A stretch of 64,000 nt of DNA from positions 62,001 through 126,000 of the forward strand of contig JADJPH010000021.1 in NCBI GenBank assembly GCA_016713335.1, in the 5' to 3' direction. The DNA comes from Candidatus Fredericiella danica (GTDB taxonomy: Bacteria > Chloroflexota > Anaerolineae > Caldilineales > Caldilineaceae). The translations under genes were made by a program, and so were the position numbers. How positions within the stretch are numbered: the first letter of the stretch is position 1; every line of letters begins with the position of its first letter. This document shows, one piece after another, positions 38,046 through 51,035 of the stretch. The notes beneath the pieces were generated by a model, which had not been told where the DNA came from, ran no database searches, and was given only the letters and a program-made list of their open reading frames with translations.

Positions 38046-39764
38046 ATGGCACAGGTAACACGGCAGGAATATGCCATGCTTTTTGGCCCGACAGTGGGAG
38101 ACAAGATCCGGCTGGGGGATACAGAACTGTACGTTGAAGTAGAGCAGGACCTGCGCGTCCTGGGCGATGAAGCCGTCTATGGCGGCGGGAAAACCTTGCG
38201 TGACGGCATGGGGATCGACAATCAACTCACCAGCGCGGCCGGTGCACTGGACCTGGTGATCACCAACGTGGTCATTATCGATGCGCTGCTTGGCGTCATA
38301 AAAGCTGATGTTGGCGTGAAGGACGGCAAGATTGTCGGCATCGGCAAAGCGGGCAACCCAAGCACGATGGACGGCGTGACGCCAGGCCTGGCCGTAGGAC
38401 CTGCCACCGATTCTATCGCCGGTGAGCGATTGATCCTGACCGCGGCGGGGATTGACACGCACGTGCACTACATCTCGCCCCAGCAGGTGTACCACGCCTT
38501 ATCGAACGGGGTGACGACGTTTTTTGGGGGCGGTCTTGGACCTACCGACGGCACGAACGGCACCACGATCACGTCCGGTCCCTGGAATATCGAAATGATG
38601 CTGCGTGCGGTCGAGGGCCTCCCCATCAATTTCGGCTTCCTGGGCAAGGGGAACTCAGCAGGCCACAAACCCCTTGTCGAGCAGATTCTGGCAGGTGCGG
38701 CCGGCTTGAAATGCCATGAAGACTGGGGCACGACCCCGGCCGTAATTCGTAGCGCGCTGTCGGTGGCAGACGACTACGACGTCCAGGTGAGCATCCACAC
38801 GGATACGCTCAATGAGTCGGGGTTTGTCGAGGATACGATTGCTGCCATGGAAGGGCGCACGATCCACACCTTTCACACGGAAGGCGCGGGCGGCGGCCAT
38901 GCGCCAGATATCATCAAAGTCGCGGGCGAGATCTTTGTGCTGCCCAGTTCCACCAATCCGACGCTGCCCTACGGGATCAACACCGTCGCCGAGTTGTTTG
39001 ACATGACGATGGTCTGCCACAACTTCAACTATAACGTGCCCTCCGATGTCGCCTTTGCCGAGAGCCGCGTGCGCGCCGAGACCATTGCCGCCGAGAACGT
39101 GCTGCATGACATGGGCGTGATCTCCATGTTCTCGTCTGACTCACAGGCCATGGGCCGCGTTGGTGAGAATTGGTTGCGTGCGATCCAGACTGCCGACTAT
39201 ATGAAAAAGGCGCGCGGCAAGCTACCGGAAGATGCCGCGGGCAACGACAACTTCCGCGTGCTGCGCTATGTGGCCAAAATGACGATCAATCCTGCGGTAA
39301 CGCAGGGTGTCTCGCATCTGATCGGTGCGATCGCACCGGGCAAACTCGCCGACCTGGTGTTGTGGGAGCCGGCCTTCTTTGGCGCCAAACCGAAACTGGT
39401 GATCAAGGGCGGGCTGATCAACTGGGCTGCGATGGGCGACCCCAACGCCTCGCTACCGACGCCGCAACCCGTCTTCTATCGCCCGATGTTTGGCGCCTTT
39501 GGCCAGGCGCTGCCAAAGACCTGCTACACCTTTGTCTCGCAAGCAGCGTATGCGTCAGGGATTCAGGAAAAGCTGGGTCTCCAGCGCCATGTGGCGCCGG
39601 TCTATGGCACGCGCACCTTGACCAAACGCGACATGGTGCGTAACGACAAGACGCCCAAGATCGAGGTGAATCCCGAGACCTTTGCCGTGACGGTCGATGG
39701 CGTACATGCCACCGTACCACCCGCGAAATCCATTGCCTTGAACCAGTTGTACTTCTTCAGCTAA
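38046..39764 (+). CDS. ureC: Urease alpha (catalytic) subunit
   Basis: The 572-residue nickel enzyme. Ligands and catalytic residues are all in place: HVH in GIDTHVHYI, the carbamylated Lys in GLKCHEDWG, His in [12 protein letters not shown], His in [15 protein letters not shown], the flap Cys-His in MVCHNFN, and Asp in [12 protein letters not shown]. Two deviations from the textbook enzyme: Cys beside the carbamylated Lys (usually Ile), and CHN in the flap instead of CHH. Length and C terminus (ALNQLYFFS) are normal. Cytoplasmic; needs UreDEFG for nickel insertion. Intact frame, AAGGAG-type ribosome-binding site before the ATG. Confidence 0.96.
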   Translation: MAQVTRQEYAMLFGPTVGDKIRLGDTELYVEVEQDLRVLGDEAVYGGGKTLRDGMGIDNQLTSAAGALDLVITNVVIIDALLGVIKADVGVKDGKIVGIGKAGNPSTMDGVTPGLAVGPATDSIAGERLILTAAGIDTHVHYISPQQVYHALSNGVTTFFGGGLGPTDGTNGTTITSGPWNIEMMLRAVEGLPINFGFLGKGNSAGHKPLVEQILAGAAGLKCHEDWGTTPAVIRSALSVADDYDVQVSIHTDTLNESGFVEDTIAAMEGRTIHTFHTEGAGGGHAPDIIKVAGEIFVLPSSTNPTLPYGINTVAELFDMTMVCHNFNYNVPSDVAFAESRVRAETIAAENVLHDMGVISMFSSDSQAMGRVGENWLRAIQTADYMKKARGKLPEDAAGNDNFRVLRYVAKMTINPAVTQGVSHLIGAIAPGKLADLVLWEPAFFGAKPKLVIKGGLINWAAMGDPNASLPTPQPVFYRPMFGAFGQALPKTCYTFVSQAAYASGIQEKLGLQRHVAPVYGTRTLTKRDMVRNDKTPKIEVNPETFAVTVDGVHATVPPAKSIALNQLYFFS

Positions 39765-39862
39765 TGCCCTGGCGCCCTGGGCCTCTGCACATAGATCATT
39801 TGTGTGCAGAGGCTCAGGGTGGGAAGGATCCAATCATGGAGGGTGAAGGAGAATAGAATCAC

Positions 39863-40438
39863 ATGCGTTTGCTCGAATCGATTGTCGGCAACATCAACCA
39901 GCCTGAGTGGGCGGAACGACTCGCCGGCGCCACAGTAGATGTGCTTGCCCTGGACCAATGGGAGGCGCAGAAGAACCGTTTTCGCAAGCCGACGCGTGGC
40001 GGCGTCGAGGTGGCGATATCGCTGGATCGGAGCAATCATCTGCAAAACGGCGATATCCTGGCCTGGGACGAAACGACCCGTACCGCGATCGTCGCTGAGA
40101 TCGACCTCAAGGACGTGCTGATCGTTGACTTGTCAGGGTTGACGGGATTGCCCTCCGAAGAAATGTTGCGCACCGCAGTCGAGCTCGGCCATGCCCTGGG
40201 CAACCAGCATTGGCCGGCGGTCATGAAAGGGCTGCATGTGTACGTTCCCCTGACCGTCGATCGTACGGTCATGGCCTCCGTCATGCGCACCCATGCATTC
40301 CCCGGGATCACGTACAGTTTTGCGCCGGGTGCGGAGGTCATCCCCTATCTGGCTCCGCACGAAGCGCGCCGGCTTTTCGGGGGCGCGGAGGGGCCGATTC
40401 ACCGGCAAACACACGAGCACAAACATCCTCATGGGTGA
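39863..40438 (+). CDS. ureE: Urease nickel-delivery accessory protein UreE
   Basis: A 191-residue nickel metallochaperone. N-terminal peptide-binding domain (MRLLESIVGNINQPEWAERL, ... VDVLALDQWEAQKNRFRKPT), then the ferredoxin-like metal domain with ELGHALGNQHWPAV, the conserved nickel His region. The tail [12 protein letters not shown] is a short His-rich nickel-binding end. It starts 98 bases after ureC; an inverted repeat-like GCAGAGGC...CCTCTGCACA pair flanks 39780-39810 and may be a processing hairpin. Its stop overlaps the ureF start. Confidence 0.93.
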   Translation: MRLLESIVGNINQPEWAERLAGATVDVLALDQWEAQKNRFRKPTRGGVEVAISLDRSNHLQNGDILAWDETTRTAIVAEIDLKDVLIVDLSGLTGLPSEEMLRTAVELGHALGNQHWPAVMKGLHVYVPLTVDRTVMASVMRTHAFPGITYSFAPGAEVIPYLAPHEARRLFGGAEGPIHRQTHEHKHPHG

Positions 40439-41138
40439 CGAACCACGCGTCGTCGATATGCTGGCGGTGTTGCGGGTCCTCCAGTTTGGCGACTCGATGC
40501 TGCCGATCGGGGCGTTTTCTTTTTCCAACGGGCTGGAATCCGCCGTGGCCACCGGATTGGTGCGCGACGAGTCTACGCTGCGTGAATTCGTGTATACGGT
40601 CGTGGAGCAGGCGGCCACCGGCGATTGTATTGCCCTGTTGCACGCCCATCGCGCCGCGGCGCGCCACGACCTGGCAGCGGTGGTGCTGGCAGACCAGGCT
40701 GTCATGCGCCGTAAGTTGAATGAGGAGATGCGGCTCATGACGGTGCGCATGGGGCGTAAATTTGGCGAACTCGGCGAGTTTGTCCACAGCGTGCCACTGA
40801 TGAATGGCTGGCTGGAAGCCATCAAGACCGGGGCGACACCAGGGACATTTGTGGCAGGTGTCGCAGTTCTCCTGGCGGGTCTTGGCATCTCCGAACGCGA
40901 ATGCTTTGCCGTGCATCAATATGGGGTCGCCACGATGGTGCTGGGCGCGGCGCTGCGCTTGATGAAGATCAATCACCTGACCACACAGGCAATCCTGTTT
41001 GCGGTCAACGGTGAGGCGCCTGCGGCCTTTGCGCGTATCGCCGGCTGCACGCTGGACGACATGGCCACCTTTGCACCTGTTGCGGATGTGCTGGCGGCAA
41101 TCCATGTGAAGGCACATGTACGCATGTTTATGAACTGA
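40431..41138 (+). CDS. ureF: Urease accessory protein UreF
   Basis: An all-helical GTPase-modulating accessory protein, 235 residues. Signature [20 protein letters not shown] near the N terminus, [33 protein letters not shown] and the C-terminal [16 protein letters not shown]. The ATG at 40431 lies inside the last codons of ureE (8-base overlap), giving coupled translation; a much longer upstream reading is just the ureE region read in another frame. It bridges UreD and UreG in the activation complex. Intact. Confidence 0.93.
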   Translation: MGDEPRVVDMLAVLRVLQFGDSMLPIGAFSFSNGLESAVATGLVRDESTLREFVYTVVEQAATGDCIALLHAHRAAARHDLAAVVLADQAVMRRKLNEEMRLMTVRMGRKFGELGEFVHSVPLMNGWLEAIKTGATPGTFVAGVAVLLAGLGISERECFAVHQYGVATMVLGAALRLMKINHLTTQAILFAVNGEAPAAFARIAGCTLDDMATFAPVADVLAAIHVKAHVRMFMN

Positions 41139-41160
41139 CCCACCTCATCCAACGAGACGA

Positions 41161-41820
41161 ATGAGCGGAGAAGAAGGTATGAAGAAAATCAGCCGGATTG
41201 GGATCGGTGGTCCCGTTGGTTCCGGGAAAACAGCCATTATTGAAGCCATCACCCCGCGGCTGATTGGCATGGGGGCCAAGATTCTCATCATCACGAACGA
41301 CGTCGTCACCACTGAGGATGCCAGGCATGTCCAGCGGACCCTCAAAGGCATTCTGCTAGAGGAACGTATCTTGGGTGTAGAGACCGGCGCCTGCCCGCAC
41401 ACTGCGGTGCGCGAGGATCCCAGCATGAACCTCGCGGCCGTCGAAGATATGGAAGCACGCTTTCCTGATAGCGACGTGGTGCTCATCGAAAGTGGCGGCG
41501 ACAACCTGACCCTGACCTTTAGCCCTGCGCTCGTTGATTTCTTTATCTACGTGATCGACGTCGCCGCGGGCGACAAGATCCCGCGCAAGAATGGCCCTGG
41601 GATCAGCCAATCGGACATCCTGGTCATCAACAAAACGGACCTGGCGCCCTATGTCGGGGCAAGTCTTGCCGTCATGGACAATGATTCGCGCCTGATGCGT
41701 GGTGACAAGCCGTTCATTTTTACCAACTGCAAGACCGGGGAAGGAATCGACGAGTTGATTGCACTGATTTGCGACCGCATCCTCTTTGATCTGGATCTGA
41801 AGACGCCGGAGCGCAACTGA
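41161..41820 (+). CDS. ureG: Urease accessory GTPase UreG
   Basis: SIMIBI-class GTPase that powers nickel insertion. P-loop [28 protein letters not shown], the nickel-binding CPH motif in [31 protein letters not shown], and the guanine-specificity motif [10 protein letters not shown] are complete. Two ATGs are possible, 41161 and 41179; family alignments usually begin MKKI, favouring the second, which has GGAG about 9 bases before it. The stop shares a base with the ureD start. Intact. Confidence 0.95.
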   Translation: MSGEEGMKKISRIGIGGPVGSGKTAIIEAITPRLIGMGAKILIITNDVVTTEDARHVQRTLKGILLEERILGVETGACPHTAVREDPSMNLAAVEDMEARFPDSDVVLIESGGDNLTLTFSPALVDFFIYVIDVAAGDKIPRKNGPGISQSDILVINKTDLAPYVGASLAVMDNDSRLMRGDKPFIFTNCKTGEGIDELIALICDRILFDLDLKTPERN

Positions 41821-42730
41821 TGTGGTGGGAAGAATTGCCTGAGCTTGCGCCCTACCGCGAGGAGCCGCAACAACTGCCCAGCGGTACGGCAGGCAAGGAT
41901 GGCGTGCTGGAAATGCGCTTCGTACCGCGCGGAGAGCGTACGCTGTTGGTCGATCTATATCGACGCGCCCCCCTGTTGGTGCAGAAGGCGCTCTACTGGG
42001 ATGTCGCGATGCCTGGGCTGCCCTGCGTGTTGATGATCACGACGACAGGGTGCATCGTGCAGGGCGACCGCCATTCGATCAAGATCGAACTTGCCGACCA
42101 GGCCCAGGCACACGTGACAACCCAGGCAGCCACCAAAATTCACGCCATGGACGCCAATTTCGCCACGCAAGCGCAGCACATCACACTTGGTGAAAATGCT
42201 TACCTGGAGTTGGTGCCGGATACCGTGATTCCCCATGCGCAGGCGCGTTTTGCCACCCAGACGCAGTTTGTGGTGCATCCCACGGCCACGGCGTTCTATT
42301 CCGAAATCTTGCTGGGCGGGCGCAAGTACTACAAGCAGGGCGAACTGTTTGAGTTCGCCCTGTTCTCATCGTCGGTAACCGGGCAGCGGCCCGATGGCAG
42401 TGAATTGTTTCGCGAGAAGTTCGTGATCGATCCGGCAAATCGCCCGGTACGGCGTACCGGTGTCATGGGGGCTTTGACGTCTTTGGCAATGTGATCGTGT
42501 TCACCCCAAAGCCACATGCGGACGCCATTCTGGAACAAACGCCGGCACTTTACCACAAGGAAGAACAATGGATGGCCGGCGCGAGCCGGCTACCCAACGA
42601 CGCCGGGCTTATTTACAAGGTGTTGGGCATGCAATCCGAACAAGTCAAACGGATTGTACGCCGTTTTTTGGCTGTCGTCCGGCAGCAAGTCGTAGGAGCG
42701 ACTCTACCCGCGGCGTTTCACTGGCAATAG
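41820..42730 (+). CDS. ureD: Urease accessory protein UreD, frameshifted
   Basis: UreD (UreH) scaffold that binds apo-urease and UreF/UreG. Blocks: LEMRFVPRGERTLLVDLYRR, TTTGCIVQGDRHSIKIELAD, HVTTQAATKIHAMDANFATQ and YLELVPDTVIPHAQARFATQ. One base is missing or extra near 42470: the printed MGALTSLAM should read GFDVFGNVIVFTPKPHADAI, and the frame then runs to 42730. About 303 residues repaired. Placing ureD last in the cluster is common outside enterobacteria. It converges on the nitronate-monooxygenase-like gene 11 bases away. Confidence 0.9.
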
Positions 42731-42741
42731 CAGGAACAACC

Positions 42742-44298
42742 TCACCCAGAGGAATCAGCGCCCAAAATGTCGTCGACCACATCCTTGGCCCAGTAGTGGA
42801 ACTGGCCGTTGCGTGAAAGGCGGCGCACACCGTCCAGGCGATTGCCCAGTGTAACGATTGCCGGCTCTTCATACAACTCGCCCTGCTGTTCCTTCACCTG
42901 CCCCAGCCCCACACACGAGAGCAGGCCATTGCAGAGGCAGTGCCGCTCGTCCGTGTTTCTGGCCAGGCCGCGTTTGCTGACATAGCTCTCAATGGGGCCT
43001 GCCGCGCAGCGCTGAAAGAGTGCCCGCGTGCCCGCTTCGTCGGGCTTGCTCAAGCCGATCTGTTGCAAGATGCCAAGATCGCAGACGCGCCGTCGATTGT
43101 CATAGACTTCCGGATCCGACAGCGTGCCTTCAATCTGAACGACCTTGAATGAGAAACCGGTGGGGGAAAACAGTGTTGTTCTTACCAGTTCAGCATCATC
43201 GACGCCCCGCTTCAACTCACTCAAGATGGCCGACCGGTATTCGGCCTTCATGCCTGACTCTTCGGCGAGCGCAAAGACCGATCCTACCTGGACTCCACTG
43301 GCGCCAGCTGCCAACGCCTTTTGCAGCCCTTCATGGCTGCCGTAGCCGCCGGCCAGCCAGAAGGGGTAGCCGCTCTGCCGGATCTGCGCGAGGTCTGGCT
43401 CGTCGCGTTCGCTGTAGATGGGTTGCCCCAACTCATCCCGGCGCATCGGGCCAATTGGATTTGCATTGTGACCGCCCGCAGTGTGATGCTCAATGATGAA
43501 GCCGTCTGGGGCTTCACTTTCACTTGCCGCCAGTGCTGTCACCAGGTCTTCCAGGGACGCGATCGCCAGAAATGCCGGTCGAGTCATGGTTGCTGAGACA
43601 AGCTTCCCCTCGGCAATGCTGCGTGGGTCGAACGCAATCGCAAATTCTTCGCCGGACTCCCGATACAACACTGGGATTTCGCGCGTGACGGCTTCGTGAC
43701 GGGAGAAACAGGTACGGATGGCAGGCAGGCCGTCCGGGTTGCCGGCGCCGACGATCACGCCGGAGACACCGGCCAGCATGGCGCCGTACAGAGCATAGAT
43801 CAGGGGTAGTTCGATCTTATGCAGGAAATTCATGCAGACGACGCCGTCATGGCCTTCCCTGGCCAGCCAGACTTCGGCAAACGCCGTGACGATCAGGAGT
43901 TCGACCAGGTCTTCCTCCAGTTGGAGCAAAACCGGCGCATGTCCACCATTTGGCATGGGAAGGTGTCTGTTACCGCCAGCGGTGTGGACGATGTGCATCG
44001 GTGAACTGCGAAAGCGTGCTTCGGGCGCCTTGCCGCCTTCCACAAAGAACCGGTCGAGGATCTTCTGGGCGATGGTGGTCCCAAACTGGTGGTCGAATGC
44101 GTGAAATGCCCGGCGCACATGGCCACCCGGGTCGCCCAACTGTAACAACCGTACATACACCACATCGAGGGCGGTGCCCGAGACTGTCCCGGCAGTGTAG
44201 CCGGGTCTTGCACGCGCAACGGCGTTGGCGAGCCGCCAGTTGGAGACATGGACGCCCATGCCACCCTGGATGAGTCTGACTTTACTCATGTCTTGCAT
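42742..44298 (-). CDS. Nitronate monooxygenase-like (2-nitropropane dioxygenase family) flavoprotein
   Basis: A large FMN TIM-barrel protein of the NMO/PfaD/FabK group. Visible: VRLIQGGMGVHVSNWRLANA at the start, SGVIVGAGNPDGLPAI, FIIEHHTAGGHNANPIGP (the HHTAGGH flavin/active-site motif), YPFWLAGGYGSHEGLQKALA and AGASGVQVGSVFALAEESGM. The C-terminal 120 residues add a Cys-containing segment (ERHCLCNGLLSCVGLGQ) as in PfaD-like long forms, not in the short classical NMOs. ATG 44298 (GAGAAA upstream) is preferred over an earlier start. Substrate unresolved: nitronates, or enoyl reduction as in PfaD. It follows csp on the same strand, separated by a terminator. Confidence 0.75.
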   Translation of the reverse strand: MQDMSKVRLIQGGMGVHVSNWRLANAVARARPGYTAGTVSGTALDVVYVRLLQLGDPGGHVRRAFHAFDHQFGTTIAQKILDRFFVEGGKAPEARFRSSPMHIVHTAGGNRHLPMPNGGHAPVLLQLEEDLVELLIVTAFAEVWLAREGHDGVVCMNFLHKIELPLIYALYGAMLAGVSGVIVGAGNPDGLPAIRTCFSRHEAVTREIPVLYRESGEEFAIAFDPRSIAEGKLVSATMTRPAFLAIASLEDLVTALAASESEAPDGFIIEHHTAGGHNANPIGPMRRDELGQPIYSERDEPDLAQIRQSGYPFWLAGGYGSHEGLQKALAAGASGVQVGSVFALAEESGMKAEYRSAILSELKRGVDDAELVRTTLFSPTGFSFKVVQIEGTLSDPEVYDNRRRVCDLGILQQIGLSKPDEAGTRALFQRCAAGPIESYVSKRGLARNTDERHCLCNGLLSCVGLGQVKEQQGELYEEPAIVTLGNRLDGVRRLSRNGQFHYWAKDVVDDILGADSSG

Positions 44299-44333
44299 TG
44301 CAGATTTCTCAATTGAATAGAGTCTGATAAACA

Positions 44334-44368
44334 AAACTGGGGACTCTCAAATCGCGAGTCCCCAGTTT
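44334..44368 (-). terminator. Rho-independent terminator after the cold-shock gene
   Basis: Reading the minus strand, arms 44368-44356 and 44346-44334 (AAACTGGGGACTC and its complement) form a 13-bp stem with a 9-base loop, followed by TTGTTTATC. It lies between the csp stop and the start of the nitronate-monooxygenase-like gene, so the two have separate transcripts. Confidence 0.75.
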
Positions 44369-44398
44369 GTTTACATCAGGTGAGTGGTTGACACTCGC

Positions 44399-44611
44399 TT
44401 AGATTTTGCGCACGTTGGCGGCTGAGGGACCCTTGGGCCCTTTCTCGATCGTGAATTCGACCTTGTCGCCTTCGCTCAGGCTGCGGAAACCTTCGGCCAC
44501 AATGGCGGACTGATGGACGAAAACGTCCTTGCCACCTTCATAGGCCACGAAACCATAACCCTTGCTGTCATTGAACCACTTAACGGTGCCGGTGATGCGT
44601 TGCTCACTCAT
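44399..44611 (-). CDS. Cold-shock protein (CspA family)
   Basis: A 70-residue single-stranded nucleic-acid-binding beta-barrel: [20 protein letters not shown] (RNP1 KGYGFV) and [10 protein letters not shown] (RNP2 VFVH), ending [18 protein letters not shown]. It melts RNA structures as an RNA chaperone. ATG 44611 has AAGGAG 9 bases before it; the longer in-frame version is untranslated leader. The leader of about 130 bases or more contains a terminator-like hairpin (44681-44725), which suggests control by transcript structure as in other csp genes. Confidence 0.95.
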   Translation of the reverse strand: MSEQRITGTVKWFNDSKGYGFVAYEGGKDVFVHQSAIVAEGFRSLSEGDKVEFTIEKGPKGPSAANVRKI

Positions 44612-44680
44612 GTTGGAAAACTCCTTGTTTTCACTATACACTTACATACTGTCGATCAAAAGTCGTGTTTCCAACAGGTG

Positions 44681-44725
44681 GAGAAAAATAAACCGCACAG
44701 ACTGGTGAGTCTGTGCGGCGTTTTT
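44681..44725 (-). promoter_or_regulatory. Attenuator-like hairpin in the csp leader
   Basis: On the minus strand CCGCACAGACT (44718... read as complement) pairs with AGTCTGTGCGG around a 4-base loop, an 11-bp stem, followed at once by TTTATTTTT. That is a full intrinsic terminator between the probable csp promoter and its start codon about 70 bases on. The other strand also carries a T5 run, so it works in both directions. Confidence 0.6.
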
Positions 44726-45009
44726 ACGCATCGTGTTCAGAACTTACAACCTTTTGTAGTGTCAAAGTAACACATATTCGCATCGATGTAAAGTAAGAAT
44801 CAAAATCAGATTCGTGTGTTTCAGATTTTTGGGATCCGTCCAGGACGGGCGCAAGGGGATGCGGGGCAACCAAAGGCCAGGGTTTTGACGGCCGGCTGCG
44901 CGTACCGCAGCACCACGGGACGGCGCCCGCACACGATGAAATCCGACGGCTTTGGCAACGACAGAGATGCGTCTTTTGCCAAGAGGAATTGGTCAGGAAA
45001 GGACAACAG
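44726..45009. other. Intergenic region between csp leader and rifampin phosphotransferase
   Basis: No gene is supported. TTGACA (minus strand, 44765-44760) could be a -35 for csp, but no good -10 follows at 17 bases. CCGTCC-A-GGACGG at 44838-44850 is a small perfect palindrome upstream of the phosphotransferase gene; it does not match the published rifamycin-associated element as I remember it. No convincing promoter for the plus strand. Confidence 0.4.
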
Positions 45010-47622
<2,613 letters not shown>

Positions 47623-47705
47623 TCTCAACTTGCGACGCGCGTGATATGATCTTTATCGCATGAAGTGCCCTGCTCTTCGCTCGACAGTGCAAGTTGGGTG
47701 GAACG

Positions 47706-49383
47706 ATGAACGAAGAATTTGACCTTGAAGAACTGGCGCCGTGGTTGGTGCTTGTCATCACCCTGGTGGGCGGTTTTCTGCGCGTCTTGTTCATCGATGC
47801 GAAAGGGATGTGGCTCGATGAAACGTTCAGCGTGTGGCTGGCAAACCAGAGTATCCCCGATCTGATCCAGTGGAATGCGCGGATTGATCCGCACCCACCG
47901 CTCTATTACCTGCTACTCCATTTCTGGATCGCACTCTACGAGGACACTCCCTACTATGCGCGCCAGCTTTCCGCACTCTTCGGGGCGGCCACGATCCCAG
48001 TCATTTACCTGATCGGCAAGCGCCTATCGGGCGTGCTGCTGGGTCTGATCGCCGCCGTGATCCTGGCGTTTTCCCCTTTCAACATCTTCTTCGCGCAAGA
48101 AGCGCGCATGTACACCCTGCTGGCGTTCAACGCCGCCGTGGCAATCTATGCATTGACCAGATTGCTGACGGACCCACGTGCGGTCTTGCCCATCGGTAGT
48201 CAATTTCGCAAAATGCTACGTGGACGGCGTAGACCCGAACCGGTTGCACCAAACGCCAATGTTGCTGCGAGCATCAGCGTTGCGCACCCGCAGACAGGCT
48301 GGAGGGCCTGGCTCCGCCGCTACCTCTGGTCACCCATCCGGGCCACGGAGACCGATCTGGCCTGGGTTGGCTTCATCTTCTTCTCGGCAGCAACCATGCT
48401 CACGCACAGTACCGCAGTCTTCTTGCCGCTGGCCACCAACATCTTTGTGCTGGGACTGATCCTCTTTCAACGGGTCAGGAAATCCGATTCACCGCCCGCC
48501 TTCCAGGCGCCTTCGCTAGTGAACTGGGGGGTGGCACAGCTCGGCATCTTACTGCTGTGGAGTCTATGGCTGATTGGCTTTCTCCAACAAGCCAACCGAG
48601 TCTACCAGGAGTTCTGGATTCCAAAGCCAACGTGGGAGTCCATTTATCACACCTTCCGCACCTTTTTGAATGCATCCGCCCCAGGGCAGAGCCAGGACAT
48701 CTTCCTGGGAATTCTGTTTGTTTTCCTGGTTTTGGCCCTGGTCTATTACCGGAAGAAACTATCGATCTTCCTGTTTCTGGCCACCCTCTTCGTCGTTCCC
48801 TTCGCCGGCGAGTTGATCGTAAGCATTCGCCGGCCGATCTTTTATGATCGCACGTTGATCTGGGTCACGATTCCCCTGTTCCTGCTGGTGGCAGCAGGCA
48901 TCGTCCAGTTGCGCTACCGGATCCTGATGGTTATCGCGCTGGGGCTGGTCATGACGAACTACCTGTTTTCGACCGGTGACTACTACACGCTTTATCAAAA
49001 AGAGGATTGGGCCGCCGCGGCTGGTTATGTCGCCAACTTTGCGGAGCAGGGTGACCTGGTGCTTTTTAATTCCAACTTTGTGGAAATACCATTCGACTAC
49101 TACTTCGAGCCATGGGAAAAGCAGTACTCGCTCCAGGTGGTGAAACAGGGAGTACCCAAAGATCTCATCGACACCGGCATCCTGGAACCCAAGATGACGG
49201 TCGCCGACATCCCCGCCTTGCAGGCAATGGTGAACGAGTATGACCGGGTATGGCTGGTCTACAGCCATGACGGGTACACCGATCCGACAGGAATCATCCC
49301 GCATGCGCTGGCCGCGCAGAAGGATTTGCTTCCGGACGCGCGAGTTTTACGGGGGCAAGGTGCAACTGTACGGAGCACCGTGA
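47706..49383 (+). CDS. GT-C (family 39/ArnT-like) membrane glycosyltransferase
   Basis: An 11-12-helix membrane enzyme that transfers sugars from lipid-linked donors outside the membrane. Landmarks: FIDAKGMWLDETFSVWLANQ (acidic DE motif in the first outer loop), DPHPPLYYLLLHFWIALY, RQLSALFGAATIPVIYLIGK and FNIFFAQEARMYTLLAFNAA, all typical of PMT_2/GT39. An intracellular Pro/Arg loop (about 160-215) is variable. Near 49345 the frame shifts: the natural end EFYGGKVQLYGAP stops at 49381-49383. As printed it runs on into the Smr gene and looks 673 residues long. A TATGAT box lies at about 47644, with a short ATG frame between it and the gene. Confidence 0.8.
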
Positions 49384-49406
49384 GCACCGGGTGGGTGGCT
49401 AACGAT

Positions 49407-49660
49407 ATGGCAAAACTGAAACTTGACCTGCACGACATCTACAACAAGGGCGACAAGATCGAGATCGAACTCAACCGGATCATGCAGGAGGCGGTCGACC
49501 GGCGGATCGAACTCGTCGAGATCATCCCGGGCAAGGGGAGTGGGCAACTCAAAAAGCGTGTGTTGCGCTTTCTCAACCAGCCGGAGATCCGCGCCTCTAT
49601 CATCGCGTCGAGAAAGACGACAAGAATTTCGGACGGATTTTTATTCATTTCCGGCATTAG
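49407..49660 (+). CDS. Smr-domain protein, frameshifted
   Basis: A stand-alone small MutS-related domain of about 84 residues after repair: MAKLKLDLHDIYNKGDKIEI (LDLH motif), EAVDRRIELVEIIPGKGSGQ and LKKRVLRFLNQPEIRALYHR (GKGSGxLKxxV), ending NFGRIFIHFRH at 49658. Smr domains nick or bind branched DNA or mRNA. One base is lost near 49592 (RASIIASRK should be RALYHRVEK). Twenty-four bases separate it from the true end of the glycosyltransferase. Function in this short family is not known; a role as endonuclease in mRNA or DNA quality control is possible. Confidence 0.75.
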
Positions 49661-49980
49661 AGTGAGGAAAAGATCAACGCGGAGATGCGGAGGTGGCGCG
49701 GAGTGCGCGGAGTAATACCAGGGAATACCAGGATCAAGCCCCTTTTGTCGGCACGACCGGTCTGGTCGATTTTTTCCCGCACTCGCACCGGCTGTCCTGT
49801 GCTATACTCGAAGTACAGCGGGCGGCGGGATACCTAAACAGACCCTGATGAGCACTCAACACGATATCCTCCCTACGGTGATTGGCTGGTTGGCAGTTCT
49901 CCGGTAGGTTCGCGACTGGCTTATCAAGTGATAAGTTCAGCGGATAGGATTGGAGTCGGGAAAGGGATGAGGGCTAGGTA
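49661..49980. other. Intergenic region with repeat fragment and promoter-like box
   Basis: At 49678-49713 purine-rich GCGGAG repeats occur, of the same kind as the palindromic element at 55996. GTGCTATACT at about 49798-49808 is a good extended -10 sequence. A 19-codon frame (49848-49907, MSTQHDILPTVIGWLAVLR) follows, with no similarity I know. The kinase start at 49981 is a TTG with GAGGG upstream. Confidence 0.4.
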
Positions 49981-51035
49981 TTGACAGAAGAAGCTGGTCG
50001 CTCGCACCTGAGCAGCGAGCAGCGCTACCGCGATCTGTTCGAACTGCTCCCCCTCTGTATCTTTGTCGTAGACGCGAAGGTGATCCCCGCAACCTTCGTG
50101 GATGCCAACCAGCGGGCAGAGTTGGTCTATGGCTACTCCAATGCTGAGTTGATGGGGATGCCGGCTCGCGAGTTAGTGGCTGAAGTGGCAAGACCGGCTA
50201 TTCTGACTATCATGCAACGGGCACGACAGGGACAAACGGTGAAGGCCGAAGTTCTTAACCAGCGCCGCGATGGCACGCGCTTTCCAGGGCGCATCATGGT
50301 TACGCCCGATCCGGCTCAACTCGATCGCATGATCGTTACCGTTGAAGACATTACGGCTGAAAAGCAGCGCCGGAGCGAAGCAGATGCCATTGAAGCCGAA
50401 CGCCGTCGTATCAGCCATGAGATCCACGATGGTGTGGCCCAAAACCTGGCCGGGCTGCGTTTCAAATCAGCACTGTGGTCTACCCTGGATCATTCAGCTC
50501 CACCTGAAATGCACAACGCGCTTGCCGAACTCGAGGCCACGCTCGTTACGGCTATCGCCGATCTGCGCTGCGCTATTTTCGCCTTGCGGCCGTTAGACCT
50601 GGAGCAGCAAGGCTTCTTTCCTGCGTTGCAGCAACTGGTAATGGACTTTGGTGACATGAATCAACTCGCGGCGCGGCTCGAGATCACAGGCCCGCGTGAC
50701 GATTTGCCCGCAGCCTACGAATTGCCCTTGTACCGCATCATCCAGGAAAGTCTGAACAATATCAGGCAGCATGCGCGCGCCGCTTCGGTGATGATCCACG
50801 TCGCGGTGGAACCAACCGGCAGTGTTTCGGTCTCGGTGCAAGACGATGGCTGTGGCTTTGACCCTGGCCAACTTCGCCCAGTCGATCATGCCGGTCATTG
50901 GGGTTGATCCAGATGCGCGAGCGCATCCTTGACCTCCACGGCACGCTGAACATCCACAGCGCACCTGGTCAGGGTACCGAACTGACCATCAACTTGCGTG
51001 CGGACACTCAGGAAGCAAACGATGGCGCCCATTAG
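49981..51035 (+). CDS. NarL-type sensor histidine kinase with PAS domain, frameshifted
   Basis: A cytosolic kinase of the HisKA_3 (NarX/DegS) class. PAS residues about 15-130 (RYRDLFELLPLCIFVVDAKV), dimerisation/H-box ERRRISHEIHDGVAQNLAGL with the phospho-acceptor His, and an ATPase domain with YRIIQESLNNIRQHARAASV (N-box) and DDGCGFDPGQL. Near 50901 one base is missing; the corrected end reads GLIQMRERILDLHGTLNIHS and APGQGTELTINL up to 51035. The TTG at 49981 is the only start in range with GAGGG upstream. It overlaps the response regulator start by 14 bases, so the two form a pair. Confidence 0.85.

Noticed and set aside
44838..44850. Rifamycin-associated element before the phosphotransferase gene
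   Set aside because: The small palindrome there does not match the 19-bp element described in Actinobacteria as I remember it; left as a plain palindrome.
47706..49715. A single glycosyltransferase-Smr fusion protein
   Set aside because: Two indels explain it better; each domain ends or starts properly in another frame with a stop at 49381 and 49658.
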